Source: Bugulina stolonifera
Lineage: Eukaryota > Bryozoa > Gymnolaemata > Cheilostomatida > Bugulidae
Assembly (NCBI GenBank): GCA_935421135.1
Contig: OW285193.1
Span: forward strand, 9,836,099-9,900,098
Length of the DNA stretch: 64,000 nucleotides
Direction: 5' to 3'
Made by a program: the position numbers and the translations under genes. Positions 1 through 11,386 of the stretch are shown here, piece after piece. The first letter of the stretch is position 1; each line of letters starts with the position of its first letter. The notes under the pieces are model-generated. The model worked only from the letters and a program-made list of their open reading frames with translations, had not been told where the DNA came from and did no database searches.

Positions 1-960
1 ACTACAGCTGCTACTACTACAGCTGATACTACTACAGCTGATACTACTGCTACTACTACTGCTGCTGCTACTACTACTACTGCTGCTGCTACTACTACTA
101 CAGCTGATACTACTACTACTAGGCTACTGCTGCTACTACTACTATTGCTGCTGTTGATACTACTACTACTACTACTGCTTCTGCTACTACTACTACTGCT
201 GCTGCTACTACTGCTGCTGCTACTACTACTGCTGCTGCTACTACTACTGCTGCTACAACTACTGCTGCTGCTACTACTACTGCTGCTACTACTACTGGCA
301 CTATTGCAGCTGCTACTGCTGCTGCTACTACTGCAACTACTGCTGCTGCTGCTATTACTACTACTACTGCTGCTGCTACTACTACTGCTACTACTATTAC
401 TACTACTACTACTACTGCCATAATCGCTGCTACTACTACTACTGCTGCTGCTACTACTACTACTACTACAGCTACTACTAGAGCTGTTCCTAGAGCTACT
501 ACAATTGTCACTGCTACACATACTACTACAGCCACTACACCAGGTACTACTAGAGTTACAACTACAGCTATAACTACCAGAGCCACTACTATAACCACTA
601 CTAAAGCTACTACAGCGACTATCACAGCTGCTACTATAGCTGCTACTAGGGCTACTGCTAGAGCTACTGCTACAGCTACTACAACAGCTACTGTTGCTTT
701 TATTGCCTCTACCGTTCCTCCTACTATTACTATTGCTCTTCCTACTAGTGCTGCTGTCACTGCTCCTACTATGGCCACTGCTGCTGCTTCTACTACTTCT
801 ACTACTACTACCACTGCAGCTACCAGTGCTGCTACTACAACTGCTACCACTACTGCCACTGCTACCACTACTGCCACTGCTACCACTACTACTACTACTG
901 TTGATGCTATAACCCTGAAGCTACCGCCGCTACTGCTACTACCCCTGCTACTCCTACTAG
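1..960. repeat. CTA/CTG trinucleotide array
   Basis: About 960 bp of nearly pure CTA, CTG and related trinucleotide units (ctactactgctgct and variants), with the purity decaying toward the right end. It explains the long low-complexity open frames on both strands (poly-Leu on plus, Val/Ala on minus), which are artefacts rather than genes. The array runs off the left edge of the window, so its full length is unknown. Confidence 0.95.
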
Positions 961-3085
961 TGCTAATGGGAGTCACATTAAAATAAATTGAATACCACAT
1001 CATCGGTAGAACCAGACAATAATGGTATATGTACATCTCTTCAGTTTTAAATTACATTCAGCAATGGTGACGGCCCGGATGACTGATCAGGATGCAGAAG
1101 ATCAAGGTGCACTAAATGTTAATGAGACTTAAAAGGACGAAGTCAGAGTACAGCACTGGCTTCAGGCTGACATCCGCCTACAGGTTGTAATCTTGGTGCC
1201 TGCAAGCCATCGCTGCTGATCTGTATCCAATGACAGGGTCTCAGAGCAAGTCCAGTCTGACGAAGGCTACCCATTTCAAACATTTGATCATAAACTTTTA
1301 CAACTCTATGACTGAGTCAGCCAAGATTGAGTTGAAGTAAAATTAACATATTATTACAACCACAATGAGCTCTACAGTTGTTTCTGGTATCAGCAATACT
1401 CTAGAGGTCTCTGTTGTGTATCTATAAAGGATGAGCCCTGAAAGCCCACTCTTGCTTTGTTTCGAGAAGAACAGCTGAGTTCCAGAAGAGCAGCAGGATT
1501 CTATTGTGGTTTATGACCACATTATTAAAGTCTGTTATTGCAATCTGAAGATACCTCCAGATCTATTTGGTGGCATTCAGTACAGTACAGTAGAGTGCTG
1601 CGCTGTCTTGGTCTGTGGTATTCAAATGTGTTGATCATAGTCAATTGATATGGAAATGTGCTGTGACAGCCCTAGGGCCTCGATGTATTCATTTCAGCTG
1701 AGCTAGAGCTTCCACAGCAATTGTAATAAAATCCGTAATGAAGCCTATGGTTTCCATATTGCCAACCAGGTCTACAATCTTGTTGCTGTAAATTGCTGTT
1801 CATGATTTATTACTGTGTTGTACATTTCACCAACTAGGCCTATAGTTTGCAGTCAGAAACTGATGAAGTAGTAGCATAGGCTATATATATTTGCTCTTTT
1901 TGGTTGATATGGAAGCAGATTTCTGCTTGCTCCCGATTCAGTAGCTACTAATCAATCCTCTGCTACCATAAAAACCTTTATAGGCAGAATTAACAGGCAC
2001 TTGGCAAAAAAATGAGGGCTGCAGGACTGCAACAGGGCAGGTATAATAATAATTCCCATGGTCCCAAACATGGCAATGGGTATTCTCCAGTGACCTGATT
2101 GATCATTCATTGATCATTAGCATTAGTTATCGGATTTACAGCAAGCATTAGTTGGAAGCAATAGCTAATAAGTAAGTTCACTAAATTTAATACCAATCAA
2201 TAACAACATGAAGAAAGCATAAAGACATGATGATAATTATAATTAATATTAATAATTTAATACATGTGATGATGGCGAAACTTCCAATTTTGAATTAAAT
2301 AAATATTTGTTCAATACATACATGTACACTATGACTATTTAGGCCTTAAGTACTATAACTACTATAGATATACTAATGAAATGTAAATAATAATTATCAT
2401 ACTATGATATTTTAACCAGTGAAGTTGAAATTTAAATTAATAATATTTTTAAAATATTAATAATTATAATATAAAATATAATTTAATATTAATTAAATAT
2501 TACATATTTTATATTATCCTATTAGGCCTACTTTTAGTGATTCAACTGATTTCTACCTGATATTCTGATCGCTTGATTTCGAAATCCTAAATTAAAATTA
2601 ATTAAATTGTACTACGCTTTTCCTTCATTTTAGAGAGTAGGTCATGAGTAGAGAAGTATTTTCTAATGATGCATGTTGGATTCACTTTAACGAACAGGAA
2701 CGCTATTGCATTGCAAATAACAATACTCGCTAGCTTTGATTTCTTGCCAGCTAAAATATCAATCTCTAAATTAGGTAGCTGATGCAAGTTTTGTTCACAT
2801 ATCTAGGTGCTATCACAAAGCATCCTAAACATCAGTCTAAAATAATTTCTATGCAATGGAAATACTATGAGTTTCACTTTGCTGGGCACAAGAGAAGACA
2901 ACTCCAATTGCACTGTTAAAATGATCAAGAGAAGACAATCACTGCAATAAAGGCTGACTCTTGGAAAACATCACAATTAGCCAATGAAAAAGTCACACAT
3001 TGTGGCCTTCATCATTGATGAATCATGCTTCAATGATTATTAACCCAATGCCTACAGTGGTAATTCTTTTAAAATAATGCACCGC
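961..3085. other. Non-coding stretch, no gene seen
   Basis: I see no exon chain, RNA gene or mobile element here. The part from about 2200 to 2520 is strongly AT-rich with many TAATATTAA-like strings. A few short frames occur but none has convincing splice borders. Confidence 0.5.
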
Positions 3086-3120
3086 GTTGTCATTTCAGGG
3101 GACCCCCCTGAAATGACAAC
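3086..3120. repeat. Perfect 16-bp-arm hairpin
   Basis: Arms 3086-3101 and 3105-3120 are exact reverse complements, separated by the 3-nt loop ACC. It lies just left of the larger diverged repeat starting near 3213. No function can be assigned. Confidence 0.85.
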
Positions 3121-3212
3121 ATAGCGTATTGACATATTTTTGCAATGCGTACTGTAGTTGTTTTTGGCCAGGGATGGGCTGTAAAAGAAGAGAGTTTGGG
3201 GCTGCAATAACA

Positions 3213-5131
3213 ACAGGTTATATAATACTTGAATATTATATTGTATACACGCAACCCAAACACCTGTGTGATCATGTGACACAAATGTTCTACAACCAAG
3301 GATTAGCTCTGTTGTTGAAGTTGGAAGAATCAGGCACTATGTGTGTATTAAGATTATAATATGGGTTTTATACTGGGAGAATAATCCTGTTGATTTATTG
3401 CCTCAACAAAAATCATCCAATGAAATACAAGGTTTTTAAAACTCAACCATTCCAAATTTACGCATAGGAAGGTTATTGCTACTTTAAGTAAACCTAATCC
3501 AGGTTTAAAATTAACATGCAAAATGGTAACAATTTTCACATTCACAAATTAAATTTGCATTATCATGTTTGATTTGTGTACACAATTTTAAACACTGTCC
3601 GTGCTCATTTCTGTATATCCTACATCAAATATTATGACAAAATAAAAGCTGTAACCATTTGGTTCTATCGTGCTTAGTCCAATCAAACCCCATAGAAAGT
3701 AGTTCATTATCCTATACCCTACAAATAACCAGTGGCAATGGATTGAATACTATTCATAAGACTTAACTGTAACCACTATCAGTTGTATTCAGGTTATATA
3801 TATACATTGATTATGTAACTTGAAGACCTTGTGACTAAGCATATTTATGTGCAATCTATAGATGAATTTACCAAAATTTGTAAATTAAACTACATGTACA
3901 TTGTATGTCACTGAAATTGATGTATATTACTATAGTTTTTACTTTAGTTTTTTTGCATGCAGGCCCATCTTTGAATTGCATGGAAGGCTTTGCTGCTGTA
4001 ACAGAACTAATTAGCTAGAGCAATCTAAAACAGTGTGGCATATATCCTTTCTTATACATCATAGAATCAGGAAATAGAAATGCTGAATACTGGACTGCTT
4101 CAGCTAAATGTTTTGTAACTCAATTTGTTATTATTTGACATTTACATTGCAAAGTTTTCAAAAATAAAAAAAAGTCAAGTGTCCTGCATCTATCAGCTGC
4201 AGCTGTTTGTAGAAAGTGAATTGCTGTTGGAATTATCGAGAGGGTTTTAGTTCAGCTTGTATAGCATAGTTAGTTGGCTGCTAATCTCTAGGACTTATAC
4301 TAGAAGAATCCAATTATAATACCTATTTATCAGTCACACACTCTGGAGACTGCTGAAAAGTGAAATTTAGTGTAGGCTGTTTACAATTTAGTTCAGTGAC
4401 CTATTATGTACAGCTGGTTTGTTTTGTTTCGAGTATTTACTAATATTAAAAGTTTTATACTACAATTAGGTTGACCCATTGCTGCAAGACTGCTGGGGCA
4501 CCACAAACTGAAGATTGAATTAGACAAGGTATGTTGTTGTTTGTATTATATAATACATACAATAAATGTTTTGAAATGTTTTGCAGCACATGTTATATTT
4601 AGTATTAGTTCAAAAATCCAAAAGTGATTTAGTAGATCTTAGGCTCCAGTAGCTGACAGCTGCTGCCGTGTACATGGAAGTAGATTTCTGCTAGAATTAT
4701 CTAGAAGGATTTAGTTGAGGTTGTATGGAATACCAAGGATTAGTTAGTTGAACCCTAATCTCTAGGGCTCATACTAGAAGATTCCAACTATGCATCTGCT
4801 TATCATTCACATTATGCCAGTGGATGAATGGAAACATGTGGCATTTTATATAATATCTACATGTATACCAAGGAATTGCTCTAGACTATTAGAGCTTTAA
4901 CTGAAAGGGCAAATAGTACATTGTATTATGTAATGTATGGTTGCTAGAATGTCTGTAGTTGTACTTACTTTAGCGATGACAACAGTGATGATTCTTTTCA
5001 TGATGTTTGTGGGAAACTAAAGTTCCTTGTTAGAAGCTGATTAGAGGGTTTGCCAGGTTCACCACCAGTTGTTCCTTGGCAAGATAGCATAAAGAGTTGT
5101 TTTGATAGTAAGGGTGATGGGGTAATTCTCC
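3213..5131. repeat. Diverged 1.9-kb repeat, copy 1
   Basis: Several blocks recur in the same order and spacing at 9462-11260. Examples are 3213-3290 with 9462-9550 (acaggttatataat versus acaggttacataac), 3835-3930 with 10311-10400, 4681-4790 with 10700-10775, and 4990-5110 with 11190-11255 (both ending in a gttcaccacca block). Identity is patchy. A piece of the same family also sits at 4200-4330. The repeat type is unknown and no coding capacity was recognised. Confidence 0.6.
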
Positions 5132-6916
5132 TGTAAATAAAATTATGTAACAATAAGCTAGGAGGTCATAATTATATTATTTATGTTTGGGCTATTATAA
5201 CAATTAGCTGATGTTATGTAATAGTTTTCTCTATAATTGAGATGAAAACATTATTTGGTCATAGGGAAATACGACATAATAATTGCCATCAGAAAGCTAC
5301 GAACTCCCTTTGAATAGTACCAACACAGTCACAGGAACTATGAATGATACCTATATTGTAACACATACATGTGTACATGTATTTTGCTGTGACCCAGAAG
5401 GATGACAGTTATTCTCAAAATATAATAATATATTTGAAAGCAGCAACTGATATTTAAAATATGTGATATAGCCAAAATATGCGTGAGTAACCATCATGAA
5501 TTGTGAACAAAGATTAACCGAACCTTCCACAGTAATCTATTTTCTAGCCTCCGGCCACAGAAATGTAATCAACTATGTTGGGCTGTGGATTTAAATGCCT
5601 ACCATCTTTGAAAATTAATGTCATTTTAAATCAGGGCATGTGAGTTTTTATGTTTACGCTGTACTTTAATTATTGGTATATTATTATTATATTAATAACG
5701 AGAGCAAAATTAGACATCAATGATCATCTACTAGCATTTGTCTTAAAACCTAGCAGAGGTTTTGCTAGTAGCATCTTTTAATTGCTGTTAAAAACGCATT
5801 AATAAAATTCTTCTTTACCATATTTGAACAATGTTGAAATGGTTCAATTGTTTTACGAATAAAAAATGGCAGAGCTAATGCAGGTGATGCCAATAGTTAT
5901 TCTAATATCAGTATTTGAAGTAGTGGCTAGAATTGAAACCTTCTAGACTATAATAATCAAACCCAGACTAGGAAATAGATTTTAACTGTTTAGTAGCTCT
6001 TACCATTATAACACTATTTCCAACTTCACGGATCATTGCGTAGGAAATAGATGGGGTTCTTTGACCTCAAATAATTTATATTACTCTTAGATTATAGTAA
6101 ATAATGCAGCAGTGATCAAATAATAACATAATTTAGTGAAAGTTAAATAACAAACAAAATTACATTAATACAAAATTGTTGCTACTATAAAACATCAGGC
6201 TATAAAGATAAAAATAGGTAATGGAAAACCAACATGAGTAGGATAGTAAGACAACTAATTGAATAAATACAATTTATACTTCACACGAATTGCAAGAATA
6301 TTGTCTCTAGCAAAAATAATAGAGTATAATATAGGTAATAATGCAAATTTGCGTCAGTAAAAATAACCAACACCAAGCAAATGGTCAGCCAAAATAATAT
6401 CTCTGAATCCCAGTTCAGACTGGCAGGATGTTATATATGCACAGGCGTGCATATTTTCAGCACTTATAATGTAAATCTACATGTACATGTATATGCAGTT
6501 AAGCGCTAATATTGCTACCAAGAGTTGGTAACTCAAATTTTGATATAATCATGAGCTTTCTAATCAAAGAAAAAGTTGGAAAAACTATGATGAGTAAGTT
6601 TTTACTGGAAAGTTGTTAATTGCAATGAAGATTTATAACCACAGGCTAAACTAGTGAGTCATGCATGATCTCAAACACTTGAAATAGTAAATCGTCAAAG
6701 CCAAGACTATGACCCTGCCAACCATCATCTATCAATCCCAGTCTATCTCAGGTGACACCGGTGGTAGCTGACTTCTGTTCTCCCTGCACTAACTACCATA
6801 AGTAAAATATTGTTAGGTCTGTATGTTGGTGGCAAAGTTTAGCACAATAAGATGTTATAATAAGAAATTATGTTAGTGCTTATTTTATAATTTTAATATA
6901 TTCACCCTTTCATGTG
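5132..6916. other. Non-coding stretch before the 6.9-9.2 kb gene
   Basis: This lies downstream of the minus-strand gene ending at 6917, so it probably includes that gene's 3' untranslated region on its right side. I see no exon chain or recognisable element. Confidence 0.45.
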
Positions 6917-9233
6917 CTACGTTGGTAAATCCTGACAGGCTTCAGCCAATTTGGCTTCTAACTCCATTTCAGCATCCCAATCTTGGGAGTCTTCAGTTAT
7001 CGAATCTAGAAAGAATATTTCAAATTGATACATTTTGCTGCTTGAGCTCGAGAGGCTGGAATTGGCATCATGTATTCTATACTGTCTATTAATAGACCTA
7101 ACTGCAAAGTACCAGTGTACATTACACTGTAAAGGCTGGATCAGACTTTGTTAGACTCATACCTGTACCTCATTGCTAAGAGTACAGTGCGGCACAGCAC
7201 AATAGCTGCTGAGTAGCTGCTGGTACAAACTTTCTGCTGGGGAGTGTCTGTTCAGGCATTTAAATTAACTTACCGGACTGGCTGACCTCCAGCTCATTCA
7301 TTGAGAAGCTAAGATTTGCTTCTGAATCTTCAATCTCCCAGTCACTTTCTGAGGAGGTCGACTCTGAAACAGGTGATACCAATAGCAGGTTAGAAAATTT
7401 TCATACAGAGAAAGAATAGTTAAATTAAGAAAAACCTGGCTTATGAATGGTGGAAGTTGTGTTCTACCTATACTGATTATAAGTTTTGAAAATGATTTTA
7501 CAGTGATCAATTCTTATTGAAATCTTTGGAGATAAGAAGTGCATTCTGCATTTTACTGCTCCGTTTGAATACTAGCTGATAGATCGTTATTATACCCACC
7601 ATTGTCAGTAGATGTTTCCCCCGTCTGGGTGGCCTGGTCCTGGGTAGTCTTCTCTGTCTCATGCCTACTCAAGTAAAATATATAGAATAGTGACTCCCAT
7701 GCCACGGTATGTGACCTGTTTTCTAATGCCTTATACACTCGCTAGAGCATATTTCTAATGTACATAAAGAAGAGGTTGATCAGTTTTTACATCCACATAT
7801 GACATAAGAAACCATGTATCATGAAATTTGACAGTAAAGTTTGCATGGTACATAGTAAAGTACCTATTAGGGACAAAATTACTCAATATATTATACTTGA
7901 TATATTATGCTGCACTGCAATACAATTTGGTATTGATTTTTAGGGTATCCAAGTAGCTGTGGTTTATAAAATAATATTAGCAGCAAAAGCTGAGTGGTTA
8001 TATGCTTCTCATTGTAACACATTTAGTGTAAAATGATCTATTTTCCTGGCACAGAGTGACTGCCTCAATAGTTTTCGGACCAGCTTCTGTAACAAGATTG
8101 TGAACCATCTGCAGGATCCAAAAGCGAAACCCTTATCTTCATGTGAAAGCCCCAGTTTGACAAATGTACTGGCCATGGTATTCTCCAAGCAATTCACGTG
8201 ATATTGAAAAGATTTATAAACGCTTTAGTGTGACTATAGTAATAAAAAAAACCCAGATACAACTTTAAAATATATTTAAAGGTCCTGTTTTGTAGCAGAT
8301 TTTCAGATAAAAAAAACTAGACAAAAGGCTATGCCAACAGGTATCATGTCATTGTTATTACAATATTCTAGTAGTGATGTAATAACAGACCAAAGCAAAC
8401 TTAAGAGAAAGTGAACCAACTTACTTTAAACGTTCTCTGAATTGATGGAGCCTATAGCTTGTTTCCCAAGCGATTCTGGCCTCAAACTAAAAAAGCAAAT
8501 TAAAAATGTGCAATTTATTGGCTATTTGAAAAGGTTAACAGAGAACCAAACAGGAACTGTCTTATCTGTTTAGTTGTAGGTAGCACCAAAATTGACTGTT
8601 TGAAACCAATAAATACATTCTTGTTATATTAATATAATTCAAGGTGGGTAGTCAGAGTTTGTCGATGGGCAAGCATTAAAGAAGTAAAATTGTTACCCAC
8701 AAGCCCAAAGCTGATTCAATTGACACAAAGCTTAGGGACATATTAGGTTATTGGGATACCATTAGCATTCAATCAAAGAGAAAATAGACCTACTATTTCC
8801 GAACTTGTCTGTTTTGTGTATAGCAGTAACTGCTATACACAAAACAGACAAGTTCGGAAATAGTAGGTCTATTTTCTCTTTGATTGAATTTGCATTTATC
8901 AACATTGCCTTACCTCCTTGGTGTAGGCTGTAAGCAGGGAGTCTAACTCTTTTGCAACTGCCTCCTTTTTATTGGTACTCATTTCTATAATAAAATCACC
9001 CATTTTGTTAGAAATTCCCTTGTGACCAATAGCCCCTGAGTTGCCACCATACTAAACAGACTATTTACTCAGTTCTATACACTGTACATCTAAATCAGTA
9101 CTAAAAATTTGAGCTCATTTAAATAATTTGTTATAAATAATGCTAAGAGAAATATTCTAGCATAGTAAAATATACAATGTAACACAGCGAATTCAAAGTG
9201 ATCAGGAAGATTCATACCTGCAGAGTTTGACAT
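6917..9233 (-). CDS. Unrecognised acidic protein, six-exon gene model
   Basis: I do not recognise the family. Six exons join in frame with GT...AG borders: 9218-9233 (from an ATG), 8914-8984, 8425-8486, 7600-7664, 7274-7363 and 6917-7005, giving 130 codons plus TAG. Donors include GTAAGG, GTAAGT, GTGGGT and GTAAGT; every junction phase matches. The middle (about residues 20-50, from exons 2-3) is charged with a heptad-like spacing (KELDSLL, FEARIAWETSYRLHQF) and may be helical or coiled. The C-terminal half is rich in Ser, Glu and Asp, with two related SDWEIED / SQDWDAEMELE blocks, one per exon. Exon 1 is open up to an acceptor at 9277, so the true start may lie further upstream. A cytosolic or nuclear scaffold role is only a guess. 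Confidence 0.65.
8767..8889. repeat. Perfect palindrome, 61-bp arms, 1-nt spacer
   Basis: Bases 8767-8827 are the exact reverse complement of 8829-8889, with a single A between them. The palindrome lies in an intron of the 6.9-9.2 kb gene, only 24 bp from the donor of the exon at 8914-8984. Such perfect arms without a normal loop suggest a recent snap-back duplication, or a cloning or assembly artefact. Confidence 0.95.
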
Positions 9234-9459
9234 GACTTCTAGTACAGGATACACGTTTTCTTTCTCCCCTGTCAAACTAAATTATCTGAACAACTTCTTC
9301 CTGGCCGCCAGCATTTATATGCTTCACAAGGCATTGTAGCCTTAGTTCAAAAATAGAATCACCACACTGATTGAGGACATTTCACCTTGATACCCGCAAT
9401 TATTGAGCATGCATAGGTACCAAAGCTATATGAGATTGTCTGAAGGGAGAGATTGTGAT

Positions 9460-11260
9460 CTGCAATGATAACAGGTTACATAACACATGAATGCTGTATT
9501 GTATACACATGGATCGTTATTACCACACAGCTGTGTAACCATGTGGCTGAATTATTGTACCTCCTAGAATTAGCACCAATGTTGGTGCTGGGTGCATTAG
9601 ATGGAGGATGTGGATTCAGATATTATGTCTTTGAGGCGATTCAAGGCTCAAAAGCATTTTTAGTTAGTGGCAACAACTAGAAATGGTTGCTGGTTACTGC
9701 AAACAAATAAAACTCAGGTTTTCAATTAGAACAAATCAAATATCTGTGTGCTGAAATAGCACTGAACAGTCTGTGAAACGGTTTGCAAGAATTTGAACAT
9801 GGTAATGCTTTTCACATTATTATAGTGGGTCAATGCACCTGCTGTCGATATCCACATTGTAGTCAAGTATTACTGTACTATCAAAGTTCCTACAGTCATA
9901 TAAGTTTATCCAGTAAATGATACGCACAGTAATTTGCCGTGGTTCTCTCAACAAAATTGTCGGTATTTTTCTTGTTAGCTAGTGACGGACCTATGGCGAA
10001 CACCCAGGCTACAAAAAATTGGTCAACGTAGCAAGCCCAAAGTAGTTGACAGTCTGCACAAAAATTGTTTTTTTCCCATCTTTGGTCTGCACTGCTACTC
10101 ACTATTTGCTCCGTAGTATGACTCGAACTTTTTGGGCTTTTTTCTCATAATTTATGTCTATATCACAGTCAGAGTGATTCTCCAATCACTGGCATAGATG
10201 GAGTGAAGAGCTAATAATTATAATATCTTTCAGAAATGCCAACAATAAAAATATCCTGCATCAAGATTCTACATATATATAATTTTTTAGATCAGTAATT
10301 TTATAACTTTTATGGCTAAGCTAGGTCTTCAGCAATCCACAGATACATTTATCAAAAATCAGTATACGCAAAATACACTGTACATTGAGGGGATTAATAT
10401 ACGCAAATATATTTCTCATTATTATATTACATGCAGGCTTATTGCGTATAGCTAGAGCAGTTGTAAAAATTAGAAATACCCATTCTGCTTCACAAATTAG
10501 CTAAATAAGGAAGTAGACAACTACTAACAGTAATATTACTGTTTATGTTGTAAAATATAAATGCTGCCAACCTAACTGCCCCAACTAAACCTTTTACAAC
10601 GATTTGAGTATGTTACCTTGGCATTATTTCAAATATAACCAAGTAGTTAAATAAATTTCAAACTTAAGTGTTTGTCAGCTACAGCTGTGTGTATATAGAA
10701 TACCTGATGGCATTATCTAGAAGGATTTAGTTGAGGTTGCATAGAATAAGAAGGATACTCTAGAAGATTCCATGGATCTACATTTATTAACCGCATACAC
10801 CAGAGGCTTTGGGTTAATCTATTTAAAACTGTACAGAAATGTCAGGTATGCCATATACCTAGATGCCATAGTGTACTTCAACATTATGTTTACACTGCTT
10901 CAAATATAATTATTTTTTATGTAACTAGATGAAAGTACGGGGGGGGGGGGGGGGGGGGGGGGGAATTGTATTGTATATATTATGTAATGGAAAATGGACA
11001 TCTGCATGTAGCTAGACGCTGTAGTTATGACTGTAATCTATTGTGATCTAGATGCTATTCAATGCCTCAACATCTGTATTTACTGTTCACTTTGACAAAG
11101 AAGTTCAGAACTTTGGCAGGGAGGACAAAGATGTGTAACAAAGGGTTTCTAAACTGTGTACCACTGTAATTACTTGAGCAAATAAGAGTAATTCCTATTG
11201 TTGTTTTTGGGATGTCTGTGGGAAGTGTTTGGAGGGCTTAGGTTCACCACCATCATTCTG
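9460..11260. repeat. Diverged 1.9-kb repeat, copy 2
   Basis: This is the second copy of the repeat described at 3213-5131, in the same orientation and with blocks in the same order. It lies between the two minus-strand genes. A poly-G run (10939-10963) lies within it. Short open frames such as the minus frame at 9896-10102 and the plus frame at 9465-9680 are inside this repeat and are not supported as exons. Confidence 0.6.
10939..10963. repeat. G25 homopolymer
   Basis: An uninterrupted run of 25 G on the plus strand in otherwise AT-rich DNA. It could form a quadruplex, or it could be a sequencing or gap artefact. Confidence 0.95.
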
Positions 11261-11386
11261 TTATAGAAATTGATAATGGTATATTGTTATTCTGATAACA
11301 CAAGGTAATTCTGATAACACTGCAGTAATGCCTTTTATAAATGAATATTTCCCACTCCTTTGGCCAAGAATAGAAACAGAAAGGGT

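Noticed and set aside
119..1036. A 305-codon minus-strand open frame and several plus-strand poly-Leu frames
   Set aside because: They are translations of the CTA/CTG trinucleotide array; composition is only Val/Ala or Leu and there are no splice or domain signals.
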